Assembly (NCBI GenBank): GCA_009760855.2
Contig: WPIO01000014.1
Span: 3,836,501-3,900,500, forward strand
Direction: 5' to 3'
Origin: Cristatella mucedo
Lineage: Eukaryota; Bryozoa; Phylactolaemata; Cristatellidae
Length of the DNA stretch: 64,000 nt
Positions 23,140 through 34,069 of the stretch are shown one piece after another. Every line of letters begins with the position of its first letter. The stretch's first letter is position 1. Made by a program: the position numbers and the translations under genes. Under the pieces are notes generated by a model that was not told the origin of the DNA, made no database searches, and saw nothing but the letters and a program-made list of their open reading frames with translations.

Positions 23140-23720
23140 CCAAGACTTAAATGAGGCAAGGTCATTGCAGGTAGTGACCGTAGTTAGAAGCGCATTCCAG
23201 AATTTCGGTGAGTACACCAGAAGGCTCGATTGCAAAAGTATTTCAAATATAGTGCCGTGGACGGTGAGGTGACTAGATGCTGAGGATCGAGTGGTGCAAT
23301 ATCACTCTGGTGGAAGAGGTTGGATAAGTGTGCTGGTGCAAGCAAGCAAAGCGACCTGGTTTGAAATTGATTCGATGCTTGCTTGATAATGAGTCAGTGA
23401 AGCGCAGATAAAATTGTTGCGATTAAGGCAGCTATGCCATTGATGGCAGGCCAGACGAGCACCTGAGTTTTTGTACTAGTTGCTGCCGACCAAGGGTCTT
23501 GGGCAAGAGTACTGAATAAAGCAAATTGCGGTAATTAGGATTTTGTTATAAACATATTTAAGTAGTTTGGCTGTCATAAGCAGGCCTTGATTTTGGCAAT
23601 ATTCTTTAGCTTAAAGAAGGCCAATTTGAAAGTGTAGATAATGTACTCATCCAATGAGACACTTCGTTTGGGAATTGCATGCCTAGCTTTCAGGCAGTCG
23701 TTACCGCAGGAGGGATGCTT
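23140..23720 (-). repeat. degenerate L2-like LINE fragment
   Basis: The minus strand shows the order of LINE C-terminal blocks in broken frames: equivalents of the KIKACL block near 23585, a FCN-type block, the LHWLP block near 23390, and the final Trp-Asn-x-Leu-Pro block near 23200. It belongs to a family more diverged than A and B. Confidence 0.45.
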
Positions 23721-23724
23721 GATA

Positions 23725-24750
23725 AACCAATCTTGAGGTTGAGGTCGTCCAACTTTTGGATGGCATTAGGTTTTTCCATAGCTATTAGGCTGGCCATTCC
23801 CCGATGCCCCAGCTGCCAATCCAAAATGTGCTGGCTGTCAATTTTCATACATTGCATATCGTATGCTGCTCGTATCGCCTGCTGCCAACCCAAAGCTGCC
23901 TAGAGCCATGCAGGTCACGAAGGTGACACACGCTCGACTGTGCACCTACTCCGATTGAGCTCCGGCACCGACTGCCGAGTGTGGGTCAGCAAGTGTGAAT
24001 TTCATCGAGTAAACAACTCTTGTTATGCATAAATGCTTAGTCTAATTACCGGCTGCTGTATGCCCCTGTGTTAACGATGCAGGAAGCTTTAGCTAATGTT
24101 GCTCCCCATATACAGGACAACAAAATAAGTGATAATGACTCATAGGCAGTGCAGGCAGCATCGAGTTTTCTCATTTACCTCACAGCCCTGAACATATTTA
24201 ACAGCTAGCTCGATGTATGACTTCACCTGAGTCGGCTACGTACTTAGGTGTTGGCGCTATTGCTGAGCAGGCCAGGCCAGAGTTATTGCATTTTCCTAGA
24301 GTCCCACAGAGCCTGTCGGCCCTCAGCCGAGGATGGGTGGTGCAAACAGGGGAGGGGGAGGGAGGGGAGGGATGTATCACTCGATGCTCTTGCTTGAAAG
24401 TGAGCCTGTCTGAGCAGTGCCCAAACTGGGTTTGTCGAAATCGCATCACAAGAGCAGCTTTGGGTAAGTCCATGCCAACGAAAAGCCCGAGACGCCCTTA
24501 TGAAAGATGCTTGAACTGGCTGTACAGCCGTGGTCAACCCAGCAATGATTTCCATGCAGCTGGTCCTCAGCCAAATCGGTCACCATTTGGGCTAGCGCTG
24601 CAACTTTGATTGCGACCACGTAATGCCAGCGACAATCTGCACTTACCAAAGTTATTTATGTGCTTTGTAATTCCTGATTGAATAAAAATTTCGTTCGTGA
24701 GTGAGCTGCCTATAGGTAACTGTACGGACATGGTCTTTATTGGATAATTA
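23725..24750. other. intron of U1, nothing recognised
   Basis: A 130-codon frame at 24217 crosses a G-rich tract and lacks boundaries. No repeat matching the rest of the window was seen. Confidence 0.25.
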
Positions 24751-24757
24751 TTTGCAG

Positions 24758-24865
24758 GCTGGAGTCGGTCGCATAGAAAGAGTTGGGGAGTCCAACCTCT
24801 ATGGTGGCCTGTTAAAGAAGGGTGATAGACCAGCACAGGAAGATGCAAGGAAATGTGGCGATAAA
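24758..24865 (+). CDS. unknown gene U1, candidate internal exon
   Basis: Exactly 36 codons lie between a good acceptor (ggataattatttgcag) and the donor AAA|GTACGT, the same donor hexamer as exon 1. The frame reads AGVGRIERVGESNLYGGLL then KKGDRPAQEDARKCGDK. It is phase 0 at both ends. The composition is clearly protein-like and the flanking DNA is full of stops. I do not recognise the family. This is among the best-bounded of the proposed exons. Confidence 0.55.
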
Positions 24866-24869
24866 GTAC

Positions 24870-25740
24870 GTACTGCAGCTCGTGCAATCCGACGATAAAA
24901 GTTGCGAATCTCTTTTTGATGTGGAATCTTTCTGTGCTCTGCTCTGCTCGGCTTCTGGAGTGCAGCAGGGAAGCTAGATAATACTGTATTTTCTCATTAA
25001 CAATTATTCTCTACAGTTTTTACTATTTTATTTGTTGTTAGATAGAGTAAAAACGTTGCACGGTATTGTAAGGTAATGGCAGCATGACGAATGCACAGCA
25101 ACTCTGCCGTCTGGGTTTAACCGTCTCTCCAGGCATTTAAGATGTTGTTGATACCATGCAGTCAGCATGTTACATGTCGGCATGATAATTGGGCTCATCT
25201 TTCGAGGGCTGCCGGTGGCAAGCAATTTAGGAGCTAATCGGCAGCAATTGTATTCTGAAGCTGTGGCTCAACCGCTATCTGGTTGCCACATATTGCACAA
25301 AATAATGTTCCTATGTAGAATTGTTCCTGATAGGCTGCTCATTGATGAGTCACGTGGCCAGACCTTTTTAGCTGTCCCACTTATGCTGACTGCGCCCAGT
25401 ATGAAGATTTGGCCAATATGTGCATCAGGAAGGTTTAGTTGCTGCTTCCAGAACTGGTGGGTTGCAACTTTTGCTATTCATCCAGTTCGTTCCCCCGGTT
25501 TTACTAACCGTGCTCAGAAGGGGCTTGAAGTCGGGCAGTCCTTGCATGGATTCTGCCTCGGCATGCATGCTGCTTTTAAGGGGTAGGGGAAAGGAGACAG
25601 CCTAGAGACAATTCCAACGGCAATGGTTCACTCAGCTGTTATGCCACCTGGCATAGCTGAAAATACTGACAGATTCTGCTACGGCTGGTCCATCAAGCAC
25701 GCTACAGTGACGGCTGCCCATAGTCTGTACATGCTTCTCC
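24870..25740. other. intron of U1, nothing firm
   Basis: A 139-codon plus frame at 25167-25586 has no convincing splice sites or family match. Left uncalled. Confidence 0.25.
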
Positions 25741-25744
25741 AAAA

Positions 25745-26310
25745 TTACTTATGCTGAATGAATCAGTACATTGCCATCACTGTCAAGGCAGACTACTTCA
25801 GCCGCGTAACAGCTTCAGAATTAAGGCCTGCTTAGACAAGAGTATGACAGCCAAACTAGTGCACACGTTTGTGAAATTGTATACCGATTACTGCAGTTCC
25901 CTTTATTCAGGATTCCTGGACAATTTTCTGAATCATCTGCAACTGGTGCAAATCTCAGTAGCTCGTCTTTCTCTAGTCAACGTTGTAGATGCCATATCTC
26001 ACCACTCTTGTCAGAACTTCACAGGCTCTGTATCAAGCATCAAATTGACTTCAAGATTCTCTGTTTGGCCTGAAAGTCGCTTCACTCGTGCTCACCAGCC
26101 CACCTATCTGACTTCCTTGCTCCTCTGGTCACGTGGTCTAACACCAAATCCACCTGCTTCCACTAGTCTCGTCATTTCTCACTCTAATTTGAAATCTTGT
26201 TGTCAGTTCGTATGCACCGAAGTCTTGAACTCACTTCCGGCATCCATAACTACATACATTAACTTGGTATTATTTAAGTCTGAGCTAAAGATGCATCTGT
26301 TCTACTAAAC
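25745..26310 (+). repeat. degenerate L2-like LINE C-terminal fragment
   Basis: The frame shows RIKACLDKSMTAKLVHTFV, YCSSLYSGFLDN, LQLVQISVARLSL and near the end EVLNSLPASITTYINLVLF, which are the same ordered blocks as in the family A copies. No hairpin tail follows, so it is either 3'-damaged or of another family. Confidence 0.7.
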
Positions 26311-26596
26311 TTAATGCACCTGGCCGAGCTTGTCTTTTTTGTTCCTGTATGTTTAGCATGCTCACCTGTTCATGAATCAGTGTGTGCCACTAAGCAGGGG
26401 ACCTATTAACCAATGCCCTGAGTGTCATCTTGTGTGCTTTTGTATGCATATTATGTATGCTTTTGCTTGAGGATCTAAGCATGAAACCGCACATGTCAAT
26501 AGTCTTTGGTTGTTGCACCTCTTGCAGAAAGTTGAAAAAGACCCGGACTGAAATTTAGTTCTATATTAACAGGGTTCTATATAAACGACCTGCTGT

Positions 26597-26648
<52 letters not shown>

Positions 26649-26650
26649 GT
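26597..26650. repeat. (TA)n microsatellite
   Basis: A TA tract with one CA and one GT interruption. Confidence 0.9.
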
Positions 26651-26654
26651 ATGT

Positions 26655-27340
26655 AGATATTGAAATAGTCTATAGTCAATGTAACCAGCAACTGCTGGGC
26701 ACTAGACTGATAGAGCTAGTACTGGAGTGTCAGAAAGGATAGCCTTTGAAAGGTTTACCAGCTAATAACCTTTAGGGCCGATTCCATATCTATGCGTATC
26801 ATCCGTGTTGGTGCACGGTGCTAGATACAGAATAGGTCCCGCATAATTATATATCATGATATCAGATATCATGATTATGAGGAGCGTGACATATCCCACT
26901 ACATGCACCACCAGTGCATCAGTACCATGCTCGTTTGTATTTAGTAGCATTTTAGAGAGTAATTCAATGGCAATAATGTATCGTAGACACGACATACCCG
27001 GAAGGATGTTTACACCCAAATGTTGGGCACATAACAGAGTTCATTTGCAGGTGATCCTTGCTGTGCAATAAGAATTTTATATGAAAACAGGTTGAGCATA
27101 AGCTACTTGCTATAGAGAAAATCGGCAGGATCTTGCAACCTCTTGCTCGTCAAATGACTCATCTATAACCAATCACTCATCTGCTTTGAGAGCACTTACT
27201 TTTCAGGATTTCTGTGCTGGTGGTGTATATTCTTATTGACCTTACGTAACATGACATAGTATTTTGTCTTGGTCCAGCACATTTTTTTGTAGCTTACAAT
27301 CGATAGTGGTTCATACATGCTGTTCGAGGTCAAAGTAAAA
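26655..27340. other. intron of U1, nothing recognised
   Basis: AT-rich sequence with a small self-complementary patch (atatcatgatatcagatatc region near 26852-26872). No coding support. Confidence 0.25.
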
Positions 27341-27344
27341 TTCT

Positions 27345-27812
27345 CAGATCTACTCCCCCACCAGGCCAAGCATCGTACCACCTGCTTTTTGGAATCAAAC
27401 AGTCTACCAACTCCTCGTACAAACCTCAAATCCTTTGGAGACCGTACATTTAGCTCGTATGCTCCCAAAGCCTGGAACTCACTCCCGACTTGCGCCACAA
27501 CATCCCCTCACTTGACCACATTTAAAAAGAACTTAAAAACACACCTATTTAGGACAGCATTTACTGGATCCCTGTGATTCGTCCTTGATGTGCTTATGCG
27601 TGCTGACACTGTGCATGCTGCCACTAACCACATTTGCATGCTGACCCTGTGCATGTCACCCCTAACCATGTTATTCATGTCGTTTAACAAGCATGATATT
27701 ACTCACCATTCAATTGCTTTTCCCTTTGCAGCAAATGTAAAGCGCCTAGATAGAGATTGAGTTCTCTGAGGGTGCTTTATCAAGTGTATTATTATTATTA
27801 TTATTATTATTA
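27345..27812 (+). repeat. LINE family A 3' copy
   Basis: It starts with SDLLPHQAKHRTTCF and continues in frame to a stop at 27575-27577, then the 3' UTR, hairpin (27740-27779) and a 28-base ATT repeat. It is nearly the same as 20965-21455, which makes these two the youngest family A insertions here. Confidence 0.85.
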
Positions 27813-27967
27813 ATTGCCACAAAGAAATCTTGCAACTTAATGTTGGCCATCAATGATGGGCTCCATTATCAGTGAATTAATGTACACAGGTTCAAATTCC
27901 ACTTGGGCTTGGTGCTGCCGACTGAAGCTGGCATGCTACAAACGCTTGCCTGCCGTCGACGTTTCAG

Positions 27968-28093
27968 GACATTTTCGAGTACCCTTCGGGTACATGCAGT
28001 GATGTCAGCTTCGAGAGAATTCAAGCCTTAACCTCGGAGAACGAAGAGGACGGTGTTATGGATTTCCTTACGGATGAAGGAGACTATACCGAG
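27968..28093 (+). CDS. unknown gene U1, candidate internal exon
   Basis: Forty-two codons, phase 0 at both ends, lie between the acceptor cgtcgacgtttcag and a weak donor GAG|GTGATC. The frame reads DIFEYPSGTCSDVSFERIQ, ALTSENEEDGVMDFLTDEG and DYTE. If the donor is not used the frame runs ten more residues to TAA, making it a terminal exon. A loose resemblance of the YP...IQAL...MDFL spacing to the start of ULP/SENP protease domains was considered, but there is too little sequence to claim it. Confidence 0.5.
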
Positions 28094-28599
28094 GTGATCA
28101 CTTTCTACAAAACTAGCCACTAAATAGCAACGTTTGCACGCTTTTCTGTTTTCCAGCAGTCCTGCTGATGCACGATATAATGCAGTCGTGTTCTTTTCTA
28201 TGATTGGACGAATCATCATCGAGAGGCTGCACATTGTCACTATCGGATAGATCACGATGAGCCTGCGCTGCAGCACTCCAAAATCACTTTAATGATTAGC
28301 AGCACCTGTTAAATGACGAGATCCACATCTTGTTGTATGATCTGCCTGATCGGCATCATTAGTTGCAACGGCATTGTGAGATGCTGGGGGTCGCCCCCTT
28401 AAGCTGTCCTATTCTTGAACATTGTTATTTCTGCCCTGGTTTGGCTCAGGGATAAGATTCTAGCCTTTAACGACAGTGGTTATGGGGGGGGCTCATGCCC
28501 TGCGGCATATATTAACCACCTGGATAGAGATTAAGTCTCTTTGGTGCCCTGCAAATGACATCTATTTTATCATACCAGTGACTGCTTGTAATGATTTTG

Positions 28600-30890
28600 A
28601 AATCTGTTTGTGATGCAGGCCTTCTTGATCTGCATTCAGACTCGACCGGCAGCCTCGATACCCTCACTGTTGCGATGAACATGACACTCAGGAGTGCTCT
28701 TGACAAGCATGCTCCCGTTCGCTCTATCCGTGTTCAAAGTCGTCGAGATTGCTTTCAATTTACAAAAAAACTCCTTAAGATGCGCCGTGTTAAGCGCAGG
28801 CTGGAACGTCGTTTCAAGAAATCGGGGTCTGAGGCAGACCTAGTCAATTTTAAAGACTTCCTTCGAGTTTACACCCGAAAGCTTAAAAAAGCCAGGGCTT
28901 CTTTTTTCATTAGAAGACTGAATTCCTGCCAGTCGGACACTAAACAGATTTATAAGACAGTAAACCATTTACTGGCCAATGCTGTCAGGTCTGACTCCCC
29001 AGATATTAAGGGCTCAGCCGAAAAGTTTTCAGCCTTCTTTACTGAAAAAATTGTGCACATTCGTGCCTCCATTAAGCCCCCTCCGACCAAAGCAATTGCC
29101 GTTCCTCAACCTGTGACCTTTCTTAAAAAGTTCTCTGATGTTTCTGCCTGTGATGTGGCTGCCTTAATAAGGTCTAGCAAAAAGAGCTCGTCTCCTGAAG
29201 ACCCTATACCTTCATCTCTGTGGTCTTCACTTGCAGACCATCTTAGCCCTGCCATAGCCAAGATTTTTAATGCTTCTTTGGGAAAAGGGGTCGTCCCCAA
29301 GTCCTTCAAATCGGCAATCGTTAGACCTATTCTTAAAAAGCCTGGATTAGACACAAAGGTCCTAGAAAACTATCGTCCAGTTTCTCTTCTTCCGTTCTTA
29401 TCAAAGATTCTTGAAAAAATTGTTGCTAAGCAGCTAGTTGAACATATTGAAAATAATGGAATGTCAGAAACATTTCAATCAGGGTTCAAGAGGCAGCACT
29501 CTACTGAAACTGCTCTCCTCCGTGTTAACAATGACATTCTACGTGGCAACGACGACGGGAATGTCACTGCCTTAGCTCTGCTAGATCTGTCTGCTGCCTT
29601 CGACACCATTGATCACGAAGTTCTGCTTGAACGATTGAGAACAACGATCGGTCTGGCAGACGAAGCACTGGCGTGGTTTAAATCATACTTGTCTGATCGT
29701 GTTCAATCCGTGTCGTGTGGGGGTCAGGTCTCAGACATGAGAAGGGTCACCTGTGGAGTCCCTCAAGGGTCTGTACTTGGTCCCTTGCTGTTCTCCATTT
29801 ATATGCAACCTCTGGGAAAAGTGATTAAGGCCCATGGAATAGGATATCACTTCTATGCTGACGATACTCGGCTGTATTTGTCATTTAAACCGTCGGAATC
29901 TGCTGCAGCAACTGAGAAACTGAATGCTTGCCTTGCCGATATTCGATCCTGGATGTCGGAAAACTTCCTGAAATTAAATGACAATAAAACCGAACTGCTT
30001 CTCATCGGACACTCTAAGCGTGTGGCTGGATTAAAAGGCTTTGCTGTTCTAATAGGTGATGCTATTGTGCGACCTTCACCACGTGCTCGTAATCTAGGTG
30101 TCGTGTTCGACAGCTGCCTCAATTTCAAAAGCTTCATTCAGAAGACTGCCTCTACAGCTAGCCATCACATCCGATCCCTATCCAAGATTAGAAGCTGTCT
30201 TCCACAGTGGCTTGTAAACTAGCTCTTTAGTTCTGTCTCGGCTTGATTATTGTAATTCCCTTTGGCTGGGCTACCAAAGAAAGCTATTATGCCACTACAG
30301 CGGACTGTGAATATGGCTGCAAGGCTGGTCTTCAAGTCCCAGCGGTTTGAGCACGTGTCACCTTTGCTGGAAGAGCTAGGATGGTTGCCGGTTGAGCAAA
30401 GGATACAGAGCAAAGTTCTTACGCTGACCCACAAGGCCGGCCACGGCTTGGCTCCTTCATACCTAGCTGAACTGCTGCATCAGTTTCAGCCTGTTCGCAC
30501 CCTCAGGTCCTGTGTGGACAATAAATTAGCTGTCCCATTCCTCCGCTTAAAGACAGTTGGAGACAGAAGCTTTAGCTCTGCAGGTCCTAGACTGTGGTAC
30601 TCGCTTCGCCAATTCTTACGCAACGACATCTACTCTCCAATTGCCGACTATGGCACATCTTTTTCAGCGGTCCTGAACTGCTACTTCTATGCTACTCACT
30701 ACCTCAACTGCTCTCCTAACTCTGCTATGCTTCCCACTTTCTCTTTGTTGCGTGAGACGAAGTCTGTTGGCTACCGAATGCGTACCGAAAGCCGCTTAGG
30801 CTGTGAATGCGCTATACAAAACTCTCCTGCGTAACACCCACATGGTCTTTATGACTTTGTGGAGTTACTGATGGAGATACATACATGATA
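28600..30890 (+). repeat. LINE family B, longest copy (ORF2 without endonuclease)
   Basis: An open frame of about 540 codons (28591-30222) covers the linker and the RT domain of an L2/CR1-superfamily retrotransposon: KSAIVRPILKKPGLD, LLDLSAAFDTIDHEVLLERL, GVPQGSVLGPLLFSIY and the catalytic box FYADDTRLY. The endonuclease domain is missing, so the copy is 5'-truncated. A deletion of about seven bases near 30216, compared with the copy at 12.0-13.3 kb, puts the C-terminal region (30262-30834, ending AIQNSPA) in another frame. The 3' UTR ends near gagatacatacatg without a simple repeat. Confidence 0.9.
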
Positions 30891-30894
30891 GGGA

Positions 30895-31650
30895 TTGTCT
30901 ACTGGCTTTTCGACTGTTGAGCAGATATCAATACTTTTTGCAGTTATTGCCAGTGAATGCTTCACTTATACCAGTGAGTAGCAGACTCGTTTGCCCTGCG
31001 TGCTGCATGAGAACACAGATTGTTTGTGCCATTGCTGAAAATACTGTACTTATGTTGGTACCATAGAACAAACATATCCCTGTAAATTTTCATTTGACTA
31101 TTGCATTTAAGTAAAAAATAGCAGTGTATGGTTATGTATCATGCTAAAAATGTGAGAGTGGCATACAAGAAACTACTGTATTTAAATCCACATTGCTGTT
31201 CTAGGACAAGCTTCTCTATGAGTAAAAAGGAGTGCCATATTCACTTCTAGGTCAAGGTCAATAAGCTTATGTGACTAATAAATCCAACATTTACATGCAT
31301 GACTACTAAAGTTGCATAATTGTTTTTATATGTGCAAGCAGAAACATCAATTCATCTGGAGACAAGTGCACCACCAGTGCTTCGTGAGTCAACTGGTTAG
31401 TTGGAGATTCATAGAATCAATACTCATAATACATTGCACTGTAGGCTTAATGTTGTATGGCTCTGATGTTCTTAAATTATTAAAGATTTACATCAGCTTC
31501 ACTAGTTGCATGGCTACTGATGCACAGTGTAGCATTCAGCTCTGCGATCTCATGGGATAATTAATGGTCGTTGCTCTTACTTCAAACAAGAAAATTCAGA
31601 GCCCATTCTATTTTCATTGCACGTGTCTCCATTTGTCTGTTCCCTCTGTT
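30895..31650. other. intron of U1, nothing recognised
   Basis: AT-rich sequence without repeats that I can match or supported frames. Confidence 0.25.
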
Positions 31651-31654
31651 GCTA

Positions 31655-31658
31655 GCTC

Positions 31659-31708
<50 letters not shown>

Positions 31709-31822
31709 TCTCTCTCTCTCTCTCTTTCTCTGTCTCTGTCTGTCTCTGTCTCTGTCTGTCTCTGTCTCTGTCTGTCTTTGTCTGTCTGTCTGTCTGTCTG
31801 CCTGTCTGTGTGTCTGTCTGTG

Positions 31823-31920
<98 letters not shown>

Positions 31921-31925
31921 TCCCT
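31655..31925. repeat. CT / CTGT compound microsatellite
   Basis: CT dinucleotides flank a central CTGT/TCTG block at about 31730-31858. All long Ser/Leu/Val frames here are artefacts. Confidence 0.9.
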
Positions 31926-31929
31926 CCCT

Positions 31930-32540
31930 GCCTTCTTCAACCCCTCCCTACCTTCTTCAACCTATTCTTAGCCAATGTTGTACCTCTCTGAATTTTGATG
32001 CTAGGTGATACATGAGCTTCCTGTGTTTCTTTGCTTGGAAGTTAGGATAGTATATTTTCGGTGAAAATTGGTATAGAGTAAGAGCTGATGGCTTCTTTTC
32101 AAATACTAAGGTCAGGGGGGCAGGTCTACATTGCAACTGAAAGACCATCTTTCCTTCCATTTGTCCAGCAGTGCCAGCCAGTGGTGGTGCGCTCTACCTG
32201 ACATTAGGCTAAGTGCTATTAGCATGCCGGCAAGCTTCAGTAGTCGAGTCGGGGTCTGGGGTTTTAAACTTCACTGCCACCTCGGATTTATCTACCCTCT
32301 CAAGCCTTCTGCTGCTTCGGTGCACACTCGCCAGTTGATAGAGCAATCTTCACAAAGTTCAGTTGTCGAAGTGCCTCGACACTTAGCAGGGCATGTCCTC
32401 TGGCGCTGTAATCAATTGCGCGCCCTTGAGGGGAGCACCACCAGCGACTGTCGAAAAAGGGTGCACACATGAGCATAATTACGGCCAACATGTGCTAATA
32501 GCAATTCTTGAAGTCAGCATGCCGCTGTATGCGAAAATTT
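31930..32540. other. intron of U1, nothing recognised
   Basis: No supported exon or repeat. Confidence 0.25.
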
Positions 32541-32545
32541 TGTAG

Positions 32546-32956
32546 TCTGTCGGCACGATACTTCCTGCTAGTGACATCTCATTGGCACGATTCTGGGACG
32601 CTAACCAGAAGCAACTGTACGGCATGGCTTATGGGGACACCCACTCGGAAGGTCAAGCGCCAGCTGCACGGCAGCTTTCTCTGGATGGCATCTCACTTTC
32701 TGCTTCGTCTCCTCTTAATGGTGGCATGGATATGCAGCACCATGCCGATCTGTTCGGCCGTGTTGACAGAAACGACGACTACGACGACGACGATGCTGAC
32801 AACCAAGCCGACAAGCTGAGCTTCTCGGAGACGCCACGGCAGGCGCCGAGGAAAACGTGGGCTCAGCTGCTCGAGGATGACCTGGCACAAGGTGAAGGTG
32901 ACTACGAGAGCTCCGATGACGAAGGTGACAACGACGGTGACGTGTCGTATGAATCG
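32546..32956 (+). CDS. unknown gene U1, acidic exon
   Basis: The frame runs from an acceptor ttttgtag to a consensus donor TCG|GTGAGT and is phase 0 at both ends (137 codons). It reads SVGTILPASDISLARFWDA, then QKQLYGMAYGD, a serine-rich part, the acidic run NDDYDDDDADNQ and a second acidic run GDYESSDDEGDNDGDVSYES. Alternative starts are an acceptor at 32570-32571 or ATG at 32624. Acidic low-complexity and Ser-rich composition fits the next exon. Function unknown; such regions are usually disordered. Confidence 0.5.
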
Positions 32957-33133
32957 GTGAGTCAAGGAATGCAGATGCATCGCTGCCTGCCTGACAATGC
33001 CAGCTCAGCTGACAGCCGTCAGCCAGAAGACGGCTGCAAATTTTGGTTAGCAGCCAGTACACCGCCTAGAATCAGAACTAGAATCAGAGAGCCGGTGGAC
33101 TACAGTATGTAAGATTACTCAATGAGGCCCACA

Positions 33134-33308
33134 TGAGCCATGATGGCACACTAGGTAAGGCGGTTACTTTCACGACCTCGATCCCGAGGTCGTGGGTTCG
33201 ATTCCTGCAGTGGGCGATTCTTTATCGCCACTGCTAGCGGTAGTGATAGTCGTAAATGCTCTTCTGTCACTATACAAAAAGAGGCTGTTTAATCAGCTAG
33301 GATTTACT
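33134..33308 (+). repeat. SINE family S1, best-preserved copy
   Basis: This copy has tgatggcacactaggtaagg (A-box region), the perfect 10-bp hairpin CACGACCTCG/CGAGGTCGTG, gggttcgattcctgc with a perfect B-box, gcgattctttatcgc, gtagtgatagtcg and the tail aggctgtttaatcagctag followed by a T/A-rich end. Confidence 0.8.
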
Positions 33309-33309
33309 T

Positions 33310-33724
33310 ATTTTATTTATTCCTGCAGCTAGTGCCTGCGCAAGAGTACTCTGCCCTAGGCCCAGACCCTTGGACCAGGACTAGAGGCTATGATATTTCA
33401 ATGACTTTTTGAATTCAATCGAATTCGAAATAGTGCTCAAGTGCATGAGCAGATATTCGAATTCTGCAGAATCGCTAGACCTTGGCTACTCTAAACAGCA
33501 CTTAACAATAAGCATTACTAGCCCTTCTATCCAGCCGTCTTCAGTCAGCAAGCTTCCAGTGTAGTGTTGAAGTTACTGGCAACACTGCAAATAATGTCAC
33601 AGATAAAATTTTAACGATACGAGAAAATCAATACTGCCTGTGAAAACTTGTGAATCTCTTATTTTATTTCTTCCCGACCAAACCTCAAGCAATCGATGCA
33701 TTGCCTCCTATTAGAGAAGTGCAT
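33310..33724. other. intron of U1, nothing recognised
   Basis: AT-rich, no supported frame. Confidence 0.25.
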
Positions 33725-34065
33725 GGAACTCAATCCCGACTTATGTCACGACATCTCAACTTGACTTGACCACATTTAAAAAGAAACTAACAACGCATCT
33801 ATTTATCGCGACATTTAGTGGTCCCTGTGATTCGACCTTTATGTGGTTATGCAGTGCTGACACTGCGCATGCTGCCACTTACCATACTTGCAGGCTGACC
33901 CTGTGCATGTCACCCCTAACCATGTTATTATTGTTATTTCTTGAGCATGCTACCACTAACCATAATATAATAATATAATATACCACAATAATAATAAAGT
34001 GCCTAGAAGAGATTGAGTTCTCTGAGGGTGCTTTATCGGGTGTATTATTATTATTATTATTACTA
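33725..34065 (+). repeat. LINE family A 3' copy, older
   Basis: It keeps WNSIPTYVTTSQLDLTTF-like coding remains in broken frames, the 3' UTR (gaccctgtgcatgtcacc) and the hairpin 33996-34035, where AAAGTGCC faces GGGTGCTTT; both changes can be held as G-U pairs. It ends in an ATT repeat. Confidence 0.75.
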
Positions 34066-34069
34066 ATCT

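Noticed and set aside
25167-25586. 139-codon plus frame
   Set aside because: No splice sites of quality and no recognisable motif.
27968-28093. Possible ULP/SENP protease domain start
   Set aside because: Only a loose spacing match; no catalytic His/Asp/Cys region is visible nearby.
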